Shown in pieces: positions 25,487 to 34,145 of a stretch of DNA of 59,423 nucleotides. Every line of letters begins with the position of its first letter. The first letter of the stretch is position 1. The DNA is from an uncultured Gemmiger sp. (lineage in GTDB: Bacteria; Bacillota; Clostridia; Oscillospirales; Ruminococcaceae), in the NCBI GenBank assembly GCA_944388215.1, contig CALXHT010000011.1, positions 1 through 59,423 of the forward strand. Reading direction: 5' to 3'. Below the pieces are notes generated by a model. It had not been told where the DNA came from and made no database searches. It worked only from the letters and a program-made list of their open reading frames with translations. Both the position numbers and the translations under genes were made by a program.

Positions 25487-25500
25487 TCGTTGTTACGCTG

Positions 25501-27258
25501 TTACATGGACTCCGGCACGGTGATCTTGAACATGGTCAGAATGTTGCGGATCACGCCGCGCACGGCCAGGCACAGGGCAATGCGGTTCTGCTGCACGGCG
25601 CCCTCGGCGTCCAGGATGCGGCAGGCGTTGTAGAAGCGGTGGAAGGCCGTGGCCACATCGATGCAGTAGCGGGTGATGCGGGCGGGGTCGTACTTGTCGG
25701 CGGCGGCCACGATCTCGGCGGGGAAGGCGGCCAGCAGACGGATCAGCGCCTGTTCGGCGGGGTCGGTGAGCACGGCGGCATCGATGCTGTCCACGCCCTG
25801 GAAGGTGATGCCCTGCTCCTCCAGCTTCTTCAGCACCGAGCAGATGCGGGCGTGGGCGTACTGGACATAGTAGACGGGGTTTTCGCTGTCGTTGCGCACG
25901 GCCAGGTCCAGGTCAAAGTCCAGGGTGGAGGAACTCTCCCGCTGGTTGAAGAAGAACCGGGCGGAATCGATGGGCACCTCGTCCAGCAGGTCGGTCAGCG
26001 TGATGGCCTTGCCGGTGCGCTTGCTCATCCGTACAGGCTTGCCGTCCCGCATCAGGTTGACCATCTGCATCAGCACCACATCCAGCTGTTCGCCGTGCAG
26101 GCCGATGGCGTCCATGGCGCCCTTCATGCGGGCCACATGGCCGTGGTGGTCGGCGCCCCACACGTCGATGGCCTTCTCAAAGCCGCGCACCGCCAGCTTG
26201 TTGTAATGGTAGGCAATATCGGCGGCAAAGTAGGTGGGAATGCCGTTGGCGCGCACCAGCACCTCGTCCTTGGCCTCCTCCTCGCTGCCGTCCTCGGTCT
26301 TGCGCTTGTTGGCCACGCCGTACTTGGCGGCGTACTGGGCGCTGCGGTACATAATGGCGCCGTCCTCGGCCTTGTAGCAGGCGCCGGTCTCCAGCAGCTT
26401 GTCCACCACGGCCTTCACTGCACCGCTCTTGTGCAGGTCGCTCTCGTGGAACCAGACATCATACTGGATGCGGTACTTGCCCAGGTCGCGCTGCAGCCCG
26501 GCGATGTTCTTGGGCAGGGCGTCCGCCACAATGGCCTTCTTCAGTTCCTCGAAGTCGGCGTTGACGTAGGCGTCGCCGTGCACCTCGGCAAACTCCTTGG
26601 CGCGCTGGATGATGTCGGCGCCCTGGTAGCACTCGGCGGGCAGCGGGCAGGCCTCCTCGCCCTTGTAGAGCTGCAGGTAGCGGATGGCCAGGCTCTTGCC
26701 GAACTTCTCGATCTGGTTGCCCGCGTCGTTGATGTAGAACTCACGGGTCACGTCGTAGCCGGCCCAGTCCAGGCAGGCGGCCAGACAGTCGCCCAGGGCG
26801 CCGCCCCGGGCGTTGCCCATGTGCATGGGGCCGGTGGGGTTGGCCGAGACAAATTCCACGTTGTAGCGCTTGCCGGCGCCGGCGTCGGTGCGGCCGTACT
26901 CGGGGTTGGAGCAGGCGGCGCGCAGCACGCTGGTGAACCAGTCCTGGGCCAGGAACAGGTTGATGAAGCCGGGCCCGGCAATGTCCGCCCCGGCAAACAG
27001 GGTGCCGTTCAGGTCCAGCTTGGCGGTGATGGCCTCGGCGATCTGGCGGGGCGCCTTGTGGAATACCCGGGCACCGGCCATGGCCAGGTTGGAGGCCACG
27101 TCGCCGTTCTTCACGTCGGCGGGGATCTCCACGATGAAGTCCGGCAGGTCCGCTTCGGGCAGGGTGCCCTCGGCCATAGCCGCCTTGACTGCGTCGGTCA
27201 GCAGGGTCCGCGCCTCGGTCAGGGCCGCCAGGCGGGGGTTGTAATTCTGATAGTCCAT
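25501..27258 (-). CDS. argS: Arginine--tRNA ligase
   Basis: A 585-residue class I synthetase charging tRNA-Arg. The order is standard: an N-terminal Add-1 domain, the HIGH variant H-M-G-N in G-P-M-H-M-G-N (near residue 145), the catalytic core, a K-M-S-K-S variant R-M-S-K-R-T-G, and the C-terminal helical DALR anticodon-binding domain with Y-A-H-A-R and F-N-x-F-Y/F-Y-N-A-C-like motifs. The start at 27258 has GGAGG ten bases upstream. It is the last gene of the minus-strand set ddl-murI-DUF1934-argS, 27 bases after the DUF1934 gene. No T-box leader is seen. Confidence 0.96.
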   Translation of the reverse strand: MDYQNYNPRLAALTEARTLLTDAVKAAMAEGTLPEADLPDFIVEIPADVKNGDVASNLAMAGARVFHKAPRQIAEAITAKLDLNGTLFAGADIAGPGFINLFLAQDWFTSVLRAACSNPEYGRTDAGAGKRYNVEFVSANPTGPMHMGNARGGALGDCLAACLDWAGYDVTREFYINDAGNQIEKFGKSLAIRYLQLYKGEEACPLPAECYQGADIIQRAKEFAEVHGDAYVNADFEELKKAIVADALPKNIAGLQRDLGKYRIQYDVWFHESDLHKSGAVKAVVDKLLETGACYKAEDGAIMYRSAQYAAKYGVANKRKTEDGSEEEAKDEVLVRANGIPTYFAADIAYHYNKLAVRGFEKAIDVWGADHHGHVARMKGAMDAIGLHGEQLDVVLMQMVNLMRDGKPVRMSKRTGKAITLTDLLDEVPIDSARFFFNQRESSSTLDFDLDLAVRNDSENPVYYVQYAHARICSVLKKLEEQGITFQGVDSIDAAVLTDPAEQALIRLLAAFPAEIVAAADKYDPARITRYCIDVATAFHRFYNACRILDAEGAVQQNRIALCLAVRGVIRNILTMFKITVPESM

Positions 27259-27285
27259 GATGCAAAAACCTCCGGTTCGATTTGG

Positions 27286-27738
27286 TTATTCGGGTTGGGC
27301 GGGCTGGTTGGGCAGGGCGTCCACCGTGATGTCCACCAGGTTGCGGCTGATGAAGTTCTCCGCGCCGGAATCCAGCGTGTAGCTGAATTTCAGCTTGCCG
27401 CCTTCGTCGCTGAGCTGATGCTCGATGACATCCGCCGCCACGCCCAGGCTGATGGCGCCGTAGCCGGTCTCGTAATGGCAGAGATGGCGGGTGCCCTTCT
27501 CGATGATGAGCTGACTGGGCACCTTGCCGAACCGCAGCATGGAAACCTTGCGGGCATCCTCCGCCACCTTGACGGTGGTGGTGCAGCCGGCGTAGCCGGT
27601 GGCCTCGGTCTCTTTATAAATAATATAGTAGGCGCCGTCCTTGTGCACGAGGGACCCGCGGGTCATCAGCTCGACGGTATCGCTCTTGCCGTCCTGCTCC
27701 ATCGTGCCTTTGATGGTGATGAGATATTTTTCTTCCAT
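27286..27738 (-). CDS. DUF1934 (YwiB-like) protein
   Basis: A 150-residue small beta-barrel protein of the calycin-like DUF1934 family, which includes B. subtilis YwiB. Family features are the N-terminal Y-L-I-T-I-K-G-T-x-x-x-D-G strand pair, the Y-I-I-Y-K-E-T-E segment and the C-terminal L-x-F-S-Y-T-L-D. YwiB genes also lie next to argS in other Firmicutes, which supports the call. Function is unknown. ATG 27738 with GAGGAA upstream is preferred to the TTG at 27756. It begins 14 bases after murI. Confidence 0.85.
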   Translation of the reverse strand: MEEKYLITIKGTMEQDGKSDTVELMTRGSLVHKDGAYYIIYKETEATGYAGCTTTVKVAEDARKVSMLRFGKVPSQLIIEKGTRHLCHYETGYGAISLGVAADVIEHQLSDEGGKLKFSYTLDSGAENFISRNLVDITVDALPNQPAQPE

Positions 27739-27752
27739 AGATTTCCCATTCC

Positions 27753-28568
27753 TCAATAGGATTCAATGGCGATGCGCTCGACGGGACCGCCGGCGTACTC
27801 GCCCAGAAACAGCATTTCCTGCTCGGCAAAATTGTCGGGGGTGTCGCTGACATAGTAGCGCGCCGTGCCGCCCTCGCTGCGGCCGTTGAGCAGGTCCAGA
27901 TCGGCCAGCGCCGCGGCGGCCGCCTGGGCCGTGACCTTGCCGGAATCGATCAGGGTGACCGATGCGCCCACATAGTCGCCGATCATCTTTTTCAGCAGCG
28001 GATAGTGGGTGCAGCCCAGGATCAGGGTATCCACGCCGGCAGCGCGCACCGATTCCAGATAATCCGCAATGACCAGTTTGGTCACGGGGTTGCCGTCCTG
28101 CACGTAGCCGTTTTCCACCAGGGGCACAAACAGCGGGCAGGCCTTGGCGGTGATCTGCACGTCGGGCATCATGTCCCGGATGACGGTGGCATAGGAGCCG
28201 CTGCGGATGGTGGCGGCGGTGCCGATGATGCCGATCTTGCGGTTGCGGGTGGCGGCCACCGCCGCCCGGGAGGCAGCCCCCACCACGCCGGTGTAGGGCA
28301 CCGGCAGTTTGGCGGCTTCCTCCGGCGGGAAGGTGGAGGACACCGTGCCGCAGGCGGCGATGATGAACTTCACATCCTGCTTCAGCAGAAAGCGGATGTC
28401 CTGCCGTGCATACTGCAGGATGGTGTCCCGGGCGCGGGAACCGTAGGGCACCCGGCCGGTGTCGCCGAAATAGACGATATCCTCCCCGGGCAGTACCCGG
28501 CGCAGCTGGCGCACGGCGGTCAGCCCGCCCAGGCCGCTGTCAAAGACGCCGATGGGTCGTTTGTCCAT
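27753..28568 (-). CDS. murI: Glutamate racemase
   Basis: A 271-residue PLP-independent racemase making D-glutamate for peptidoglycan. The catalytic cysteines are C73 and C186 (G-C-T-H-Y-P), and the N-terminal G-V-F-D-S-G-L-G-G and G-D-T-G-R-V-P-Y-G motifs are typical. The first cysteine motif reads A-A-C-G-T-V-S-S, with Gly where most MurI proteins have Asn. Its start codon overlaps the ddl stop by one base (TGATG), so translation is coupled to D-Ala-D-Ala ligase, another cell-wall precursor enzyme. The length is normal. Confidence 0.93.
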   Translation of the reverse strand: MDKRPIGVFDSGLGGLTAVRQLRRVLPGEDIVYFGDTGRVPYGSRARDTILQYARQDIRFLLKQDVKFIIAACGTVSSTFPPEEAAKLPVPYTGVVGAASRAAVAATRNRKIGIIGTAATIRSGSYATVIRDMMPDVQITAKACPLFVPLVENGYVQDGNPVTKLVIADYLESVRAAGVDTLILGCTHYPLLKKMIGDYVGASVTLIDSGKVTAQAAAAALADLDLLNGRSEGGTARYYVSDTPDNFAEQEMLFLGEYAGGPVERIAIESY

Positions 28569-29680
28569 CAGTAGGCCCCCTTACGGCGGTGTGCCGCCAG
28601 CTGCAGCAGCCGGTCCACCAGCTGCGAAAAGTGTACGCCCTCATGCTCCATCAGCTTGGGATACATGCTGATGGAGGTGAAGCCGGGCAGGGTGTTCAGC
28701 TCGTTGCAGAGCACCCGGCCGGTGCCGCGCTCCACAAAGAAGTCGCAGCGGGCCAGTCCGGCGCAGCCCAGGGCCAGATAGGCCTTGCGGGCCTCGGCCT
28801 TCACTTCGTCCAGCTTCTCCTCGCTCAGGCGGGCGGGGATGAGGGTCTGGGAGACACCGTTCTTGTACTTGTCGTCGTAGGTGTAGAACTCCGCGCCGGC
28901 CAGGATCTCGCCGGGACGGGTGGTGGAGATGTGGGCGGGATCGTCGGGGTTGCCGATGGCGGCACACTCCACTTCCTGGCCGTCGATGAACTCCTCCATC
29001 ACCACCTTGTCGTCCTCCCGCAAAGCCACATCCAGGGCGGCGTCCAGGGCGGCGCGGTCGGCGGCCTTGGAGATGCCCACGCTGGAACCGGCGTTGGCGG
29101 GCTTCACGAAGATGGGATAGCCCAGGGCAGCTTCGGCACGGTCCAGCACGGCGGCCCGGTCCTGTTCCACCTCGGCGCGGAGGGCGCTGGTCCAGCGGCA
29201 GTGGGGCACGCCGGCGGCGTCCATCACGGTGTTGGCCAGGGCTTTGTCCATGCAGATGGCGCTGGACAGCACGCCGCAGCCCACGTAGGGGATGCGGGCC
29301 AGCTCAAACAGGCCCTGGATGGTGCCGTCCTCGCCGTTCTTGCCGTGGAGGATGGGGGCGCACAGGTCGATGGGGACCAGCTCCGCTTTGCCGTCCTTGA
29401 GCAGCCAGAGGCCGTGGTCACCGCGGTCGGGGCTAAGCACACAGGGAACGCAGTCGGCACCCTGCTCCCAGCTGCCGTCGGCCATGGCCTCGGGGGTGGG
29501 GTGGCAGGCCAGCCAGCGGCCGGTTTTGGTGATGCCGACAGGAAATACCTCATATCGTCCGGCACAGGGTTCCTCACCCAGGGCGCGCAGCCAGGCCGAC
29601 GCCGAAACGCAGCTGACCTCGTGCTCGCTGGAAACCCCGCCGAAAAACAGCGCAACGCGCAGTTTCTGGTGTTCACTCAT
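28568..29680 (-). CDS. ddl: D-alanine--D-alanine ligase
   Basis: A 370-residue ATP-grasp ligase that joins two D-alanines for the peptidoglycan precursor. The N-terminal F-F-G-G-V-S-S-E-H-E-V-S motif, the G-K-N-G-E-D-G-T-I-Q-G segment, the V-K-P-A-N-A-G-S-S-V-G-I ATP loop and the C-terminal C-N-E-L-N-T-L-P-G-F-T motif are all present. The omega loop keeps the Tyr-containing Y-D-D-K-Y form, which suggests a D-Ala-D-Ala rather than a D-lactate ligase. The start at 29680 has GAGGAG ten bases upstream. It is the first gene of the ddl-murI-DUF1934-argS operon. Confidence 0.93.
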   Translation of the reverse strand: MSEHQKLRVALFFGGVSSEHEVSCVSASAWLRALGEEPCAGRYEVFPVGITKTGRWLACHPTPEAMADGSWEQGADCVPCVLSPDRGDHGLWLLKDGKAELVPIDLCAPILHGKNGEDGTIQGLFELARIPYVGCGVLSSAICMDKALANTVMDAAGVPHCRWTSALRAEVEQDRAAVLDRAEAALGYPIFVKPANAGSSVGISKAADRAALDAALDVALREDDKVVMEEFIDGQEVECAAIGNPDDPAHISTTRPGEILAGAEFYTYDDKYKNGVSQTLIPARLSEEKLDEVKAEARKAYLALGCAGLARCDFFVERGTGRVLCNELNTLPGFTSISMYPKLMEHEGVHFSQLVDRLLQLAAHRRKGAY

Positions 29681-29735
29681 GCAAAAAGACTCCTCTTGCT
29701 GTATTTTTGTACACACTACAAGTCTTCAGCTTACT

Positions 29736-29764
29736 ATCATACCATATTCCAATCCGATTGGCTA
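29736..29764 (-). promoter_or_regulatory. Probable promoter of the ddl-murI-argS operon
   Basis: On the minus strand TAGCCA (29764-29759) and TATGAT (29741-29736) with a 17-base spacer. The -10 is good and the -35 is weak. The start would be about 50 bases before ddl. Confidence 0.45.
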
Positions 29765-29803
29765 TATGAATTTGCGAATTTCTGGCCGATTTCCGCAAAA
29801 CCC

Positions 29804-29832
29804 TTGACAGCGTCCCCGGGCTGTGGTATAGT
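29804..29832 (+). promoter_or_regulatory. Promoter of infC-rpmI-rplT
   Basis: TTGACA (29804-29809, exact) and TATAGT (29827-29832) with a 17-base spacer. Transcription would start near 29839 and run into a 170-base leader. Confidence 0.85.
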
Positions 29833-29838
29833 AATGCC

Positions 29839-30008
29839 TGTAAAAAAAGCAGCAACCGGCAGTAAGCCGTCGGCTCACCTTGCGGATGTACAATCCCGGG
29901 TCATACCAGAGAATCGCACTTCGGGTGCGCGCTTTCGTATGTTCGGCGGCTGCTTTTTTGGCAGCCGCTTTTATCTTTTCTATCATACACTTGTGGGAGG
30001 TGTGTTCC
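29839..30008 (+). promoter_or_regulatory. infC leader with transcription attenuator (L20-leader type)
   Basis: The leader ends in a terminator stem GCGGCTGC/GCAGCCGC (29946-29953 with 29961-29968) with U-rich loop and tail. Near the 5' end, AAAAAAAGCAGC (29842-29853) can pair with GCTGCTTTTTT of the terminator's left arm, giving a mutually exclusive anti-terminator. A compact structured part lies between. This layout matches the L20 autoregulatory leaders found before infC-rpmI-rplT in Firmicutes, where excess ribosomal protein L20 favours termination. Confidence 0.75.
29946..29972 (+). terminator. Attenuator terminator in the infC leader
   Basis: An 8-bp perfect GC stem with a TTTTTTG loop followed by TTTTATC, about 40 bases before the infC start and inside the operon transcript. 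Confidence 0.8.
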
Positions 30009-30009
30009 A

Positions 30010-30540
30010 ATCGCCAGCAACAGCAATTCCAAGGAACTGGAAATCAATGAGCAGATCCGCGACAAAGAAATCCGCCTGATCGGGGCGGACGGCACCCAGA
30101 TGGGCATTATGAGCCCCCGCGACGCTTTGCGCATGGCCATCGACAAAGACCTGGACCTGGTCAAGGTGGCACCGCAGGCCAAGCCGCCGGTGTGCAAGAT
30201 CCTGGACTACGGCAAGTACCGGTTCGAGATGCAGAAGAAGGAAAAGGAAGCCAAGAAGAACCAGAAAGTGGTGGAAGTCAAGGAGATCCGTCTTTCCCTG
30301 AACATCGATACCAACGACTTCAACACCAAGGTGAACCAGGCCGCCAAATTCCTGCAGCAGGGTCACAAGCTCAAGGTCAGCATTCGGTTCCGCGGCCGTG
30401 AAATGGCGCACACCAGCCTGGGTCTGGATGTCCACAAACGGTTTGCCGAGGCGTTGGCGGGCAAGGCCGTCATCGACAAGCAGCCCAAACTGGAGGGCCG
30501 CAGCATGATGATGTTCATGTCCCCCGTACCCAACAAGTAA
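30010..30540 (+). CDS. infC: Translation initiation factor IF-3, AUC start codon
   Basis: A 176-residue IF3 that binds the 30S subunit and checks initiator tRNA and start codons. The N-terminal domain I-N-E-Q-I-R-D-K-E-I-R-L-I-G and the C-terminal domain with K-E-I-R-L-S-L-N-I-D and R-F-R-G-R-E are complete. The first ATG in frame (30100) would remove about 30 conserved residues. The ribosome site GGGAGG (29995-30000) lies nine bases before ATC at 30010, and no ATG, GTG or TTG is in frame there, so AUC is the probable start. Rare start codons let IF3 repress its own synthesis, as known for infC elsewhere. Confidence 0.93.
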   Translation: MASNSNSKELEINEQIRDKEIRLIGADGTQMGIMSPRDALRMAIDKDLDLVKVAPQAKPPVCKILDYGKYRFEMQKKEKEAKKNQKVVEVKEIRLSLNIDTNDFNTKVNQAAKFLQQGHKLKVSIRFRGREMAHTSLGLDVHKRFAEALAGKAVIDKQPKLEGRSMMMFMSPVPNK

Positions 30541-30567
30541 AAATGAACTCTTCAGGAGGAAACAACA

Positions 30568-30774
30568 ATGGCTAAAATGAAGCTCAAGACCCTGTCCGGC
30601 GCCAAGAAGCGCTTCAAGATGACTGCTTCCGGCAAGATCAAGCGCAACGCGTCCAAGCGCCGCCATATCCTGACCAAGAAGACCACCAAGCTCACCCGCG
30701 GCCTGCGTATGCCCAAGTACGTCGACAAGACCAACGAGGCTACCGTCCGCAAGATGATGCCCTACGGCGGCTGA
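30568..30774 (+). CDS. rpmI: 50S ribosomal protein L35
   Basis: A 68-residue very basic protein with the L35 signature M-A-K-M-K-L-K-T-L-S-G-A-K-K-R-F and the conserved H-I-L-T-K-K-T-x-K-x-x-R-x-L. It binds the large ribosomal subunit. The ribosome site AGGAGG precedes the ATG. It is the second gene of the infC-rpmI-rplT operon, 27 bases after infC, and should share the L20-responsive attenuation of the leader. Confidence 0.96.
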   Translation: MAKMKLKTLSGAKKRFKMTASGKIKRNASKRRHILTKKTTKLTRGLRMPKYVDKTNEATVRKMMPYGG

Positions 30775-30832
30775 TTTCCGCAAGGGGAAACACAAGGTCA
30801 GATAACTACCAGAGTATAAAGGAGATATAAAC

Positions 30833-31186
30833 ATGGCTCGTATTAAAGGCGCTACCATGACGCACAAGCGTCGTGCCAAGACTCTCAAACTGGCGAAGGG
30901 CTACTACGGCTCCAAGTCCAAGCACTTCCGCATGGCCAAGCAGGCCGTCATGAAATCCGGTAACTACGCCTTCGTCGGCCGCAAGCTGAAGAAGCGCCAG
31001 TTCCGCAACCTGTGGATCACCCGCATCAACAACGCGGTGCGTGCCCAGGGCATGAACTACTCCACCTTCATGAACGGCCTGAAGAAGGCTGGCATCGAGC
31101 TGAACCGCAAGATGCTGTCCGAGATGGCCATTCACGACGCCGCCAGCTTCAATGCGCTGGTCGAGACCGCCAAGAAGGCTCTGTAA
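30833..31186 (+). CDS. rplT: 50S ribosomal protein L20
   Basis: A 117-residue basic protein. The long N-terminal helix region with [14 protein letters not shown] and the globular C-terminal part with [10 protein letters not shown] are characteristic of L20. It binds 23S rRNA early in assembly and, in Firmicutes, the leader of its own operon. The start ATG has AAGGAG upstream. A terminator follows directly, so this is the operon end. Confidence 0.97.
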   Translation: MARIKGATMTHKRRAKTLKLAKGYYGSKSKHFRMAKQAVMKSGNYAFVGRKLKKRQFRNLWITRINNAVRAQGMNYSTFMNGLKKAGIELNRKMLSEMAIHDAASFNALVETAKKAL

Positions 31187-31200
31187 TAACAACACACAAG

Positions 31201-31232
31201 AGACGCACGCGCGCAGGCGCATGCGTCTTTCT
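31201..31232 (+). terminator. Terminator of the infC-rpmI-rplT operon
   Basis: A 12-bp stem with one mismatch (31201-31212 with 31217-31228), GCAG loop, then a short T-rich tail. Its tail abuts the ribosome site of the CotH-like gene, so some read-through may drive that gene. Confidence 0.75.
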
Positions 31233-31255
31233 TGCATAAAGGAGAAAAACGCACC

Positions 31256-33448
31256 ATGTCCACGGCCGCAAACAAACTGATGCGCTTTCTGCCGCCGGTG
31301 CTGGCACTGGCGGCGCTGGGGGGCGCCTGCCTGTGGGAGGTGGACCGCGTGGCGGCCCGGTCCCGGGGCTACGGCGACAAACAGGTGGTCATCAACGAAC
31401 TCTGCGCCCACAACCTGTCCGGCCTGCAGGACGGCAACGGCAACTGCGGGGACTGGATCGAGCTGTACAACCCCGGCGGCGGCACCGTCGACCTGTCGGG
31501 CTGGACGCTGACCGACGACAAGGACGACCCCGGCCGCTGGACCTTCCCGGAGGGCACTGTGCTGAAGGAATACCTGGTCCTCTTTGCGGATGGCACCGGC
31601 ACGGTGGACGGCGCGGGCTACTGCCACACCTCCTTTTCCCTCAAGACCCGGGGGGAGACGCTCTACCTTTATAATGCCCACGGGGAGCTGGTGGACCGGC
31701 TGAAATACCCCGAGCAGGGCTTCGACATCACCTACGGCCGGGCCTTCGGCAACGGGGAGGACAAGGGCACCTTCGCCACAGCCACCCCGGGGGCGGCCAA
31801 TCCGGCGGACTTCCTGGACCAGCACCGGGAGGCATCCCTGGGCCGGGCGGAGTTTTCGCTGCCCTCCGGCTTCTACGACGAGCCGGTGGCGGTGGAACTC
31901 TCGGCCGATGACCCCGACGCACTGATCTTCTACACCACCGACGGCAGTGACCCCGCCGACGGCGGCACGCTCTACACAGGGCCCGTCACGGTGGAAAGCC
32001 GGGCAGGGGAGCCCAACGAATACGCCTCGCTGCCCAGCCGGTTCGGGTACGGCTACTCGGAGTTCATCAAGAACTACGCCTACGACTACGCCCCCGACCC
32101 GGTGGACAAGGCCACCACCCTGACGGTGCGGCTCTACAAGGACGGCCAGTGGTCCGACGAGTGCAGTTCGGCCACCTACTGGGTGGGGGTGGAACCCCAC
32201 ACGCTGCCGGTGGTCAGCGTCACGGCGGACCCCGACGACCTGTTCGGGCCGGAGGGCATCTACACGCCGGGCACCAGCTACTTCACGGCGGTGCAGCAGG
32301 GCCAGCTGGACCACTCTGCCAACTTCATGAACGGCGAGGACATCGACGCCCGCATCCAGGTGGAAGGCCTGGCGGGGAACGAGGCGCTGGAGGCGGAGAT
32401 CTCGGTGGGCGGCCAGGCCTCCCGCATGTGGTCGCTGCTGAAAAACCTCTCGGTCCGCTTTGATGAGGAAAGCCGCCAGCGGCTGGAGGAGACCGAGAAC
32501 CTGGACGATCTGGCGGGCTTTTCTCTCAAGGGCCCCGGCAACGGCTCCTGGCAGTACTTCTATGTGGACGGCTTCTGGAGCAATTACCTCTACCAGAAAA
32601 ACCTGGGCTCCCAGTACAGCATCCCGGTGATCCTCTATCTGGAGGATGAATACTGGGGCATCTACTGCATCCGGCCCAGCAAGGACGAGACCTTTGTGGC
32701 GGACCAGTTCGGGGTGGACGCGGACGCCGTGACGATCATCGCCACCGGGCGGGACGACACCGAACAGCAGGTCTTCGACCTGGCCGCCCAGGTGGAGGCC
32801 CTGCCCACCGACGAAGCCTCCTGGCAGTGGCTCAACGAAACTTTCGATGTGCCGGGTTTCATCGACTACCTGATCCCCCACATCTATTCCAACAACTGGG
32901 ACGGCGTGCGCACGGCGGGCAACACCATTCTGTGGAAGGCGGATGCCGGTTCCTCGGCCCGCTATACCGACGGAAAGTGGCGGTTCCTCTTCAACGATTT
33001 CGACCAGACGATGAACTACGGGTTCATGGATTCCATCGACGATCTGCTGAATAACCCCGCGGACGACGGCAACGTGCAGCGGCTGCTCTTCCAGAAACTG
33101 TGGCAGTACGAGGAATTCCGCGCCATGTTCGCCGAAAAATTCCGCGCCGAGATGGCCACTACCTACGCGCCGGAGAACATCCTGCCGGCTTTCGAGGCGT
33201 GGTGCGAGGAACTGGAACCCGAGATGGAGCGCAACATCACCCGCCAGAAGGTGGAGACCACCGTTCTGGCGCCGCTGGCCGACAAACTCACCGACACCCA
33301 GTCCGACGTGCAGACCATGACGATGGAACAGTGGCAGGCCGATTACGCTACCCTCTGCGATTTTCTGGAAAACCGCGCTGACGACCTGCTGGAATACCTG
33401 GATGTAAACCTGGCCGAAGCCGAAACCGGTATCGGACCCACACAGTAA
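31256..33448 (+). CDS. CotH-like kinase with lamin-tail domain
   Basis: A 730-residue secreted or anchored protein. An N-terminal hydrophobic helix (about 10-25) is followed by a lamin-tail/LTD domain with V-I-N-E-L ... D-W-I-E-L-Y-N (about 42-160), a chitobiase-like beta module with Y-T-T-D-G-S-D-P (about 200-300), and a CotH domain (about 310-690) with W-G-I-Y-C-I-R-P-S-K-D-E and F-N-D-F-D-Q-T. CotH proteins are atypical kinases; B. subtilis CotH phosphorylates spore-coat proteins. ATG 31256 has AAAGGAG upstream. It is first of a three-gene set with DUF4956 and VTC proteins. The target is unknown. Confidence 0.85.
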   Translation: MSTAANKLMRFLPPVLALAALGGACLWEVDRVAARSRGYGDKQVVINELCAHNLSGLQDGNGNCGDWIELYNPGGGTVDLSGWTLTDDKDDPGRWTFPEGTVLKEYLVLFADGTGTVDGAGYCHTSFSLKTRGETLYLYNAHGELVDRLKYPEQGFDITYGRAFGNGEDKGTFATATPGAANPADFLDQHREASLGRAEFSLPSGFYDEPVAVELSADDPDALIFYTTDGSDPADGGTLYTGPVTVESRAGEPNEYASLPSRFGYGYSEFIKNYAYDYAPDPVDKATTLTVRLYKDGQWSDECSSATYWVGVEPHTLPVVSVTADPDDLFGPEGIYTPGTSYFTAVQQGQLDHSANFMNGEDIDARIQVEGLAGNEALEAEISVGGQASRMWSLLKNLSVRFDEESRQRLEETENLDDLAGFSLKGPGNGSWQYFYVDGFWSNYLYQKNLGSQYSIPVILYLEDEYWGIYCIRPSKDETFVADQFGVDADAVTIIATGRDDTEQQVFDLAAQVEALPTDEASWQWLNETFDVPGFIDYLIPHIYSNNWDGVRTAGNTILWKADAGSSARYTDGKWRFLFNDFDQTMNYGFMDSIDDLLNNPADDGNVQRLLFQKLWQYEEFRAMFAEKFRAEMATTYAPENILPAFEAWCEELEPEMERNITRQKVETTVLAPLADKLTDTQSDVQTMTMEQWQADYATLCDFLENRADDLLEYLDVNLAEAETGIGPTQ

Positions 33449-33461
33449 AGGATGACGAACG

Positions 33462-34145
33462 ATGAGCAAACGTCAAATTCTGGAATACCTGCTGGAGAGC
33501 AACACCAGCATCTCCCTCACCCAGGTCTGCCTGTCGCTGGCCATGGCGGTGGTGCTGGGCATGCTTCTCTACTTTGTCTACCGCAAGACCTACCGCGGCA
33601 CCGTCTACTCCAAGGACTTCAACCTGACGCTGCTGCTGGTGGCCATCATCACCACGCTGGTCATGCAGGCCATCGGCTCCAACCTGGCGCTGAGCCTGGG
33701 CATGGTGGGCAGCTTGTCCATCATCCGTTTCCGCACCGCCGTCAAGGAACCCCGGGACATCGCCTTTCTGTTCTGGGCCATCGCCATCGGCCTGACCTGC
33801 GGCAGTGAGATGTATCTCATCGGCCTGCTGGGCAGCGTGGTGCTCACCGTGGTGGTGTGCCTGGCCAACCTGGACCTCTATGACACCACCACCTACCTGC
33901 TGGTGCTGCGCACCGGCACCGGCGCCGTGGACGAGGCGGCCCTTGCCGCCGTGCTGAAAAAGCACACCCGGGCCTGGAAGCTGCGGATGCGCAACCAGAT
34001 GGCCGACACCGAGGAATTCACCTACGAAGTCTCCTTCACCCGCAAGCAGAGCGCCGGCGCGCTGAGCGGCCAGGTGCGGGAGGCGGTGGGCGCCGACAGG
34101 ATCCGCAGCCTGAACCTGGTGAGCTACAGCGGGGAAACGCTGTAA
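33462..34145 (+). CDS. DUF4956 family membrane protein
   Basis: A 227-residue protein with about four membrane helices in its first 140 residues and a soluble alpha/beta tail. The S-L-G-M-V-G-S-L-S-I-I-R-F-R-T-A-V-K-E-P-R-D segment is the hallmark of DUF4956. The gene lies between a CotH-like kinase and a VTC-domain protein, an arrangement seen repeatedly in Firmicutes and Actinobacteria, so these likely act together at the membrane. Function is not established. It ends in a one-base overlap with the next gene. Confidence 0.85.
   Translation: MSKRQILEYLLESNTSISLTQVCLSLAMAVVLGMLLYFVYRKTYRGTVYSKDFNLTLLLVAIITTLVMQAIGSNLALSLGMVGSLSIIRFRTAVKEPRDIAFLFWAIAIGLTCGSEMYLIGLLGSVVLTVVVCLANLDLYDTTTYLLVLRTGTGAVDEAALAAVLKKHTRAWKLRMRNQMADTEEFTYEVSFTRKQSAGALSGQVREAVGADRIRSLNLVSYSGETL

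Noticed and set aside
25399..27759. 786-codon plus-strand open frame opposite argS
   Set aside because: Shadow of argS on the opposite strand; His/Gly/Gln-rich translation with no recognisable domain.
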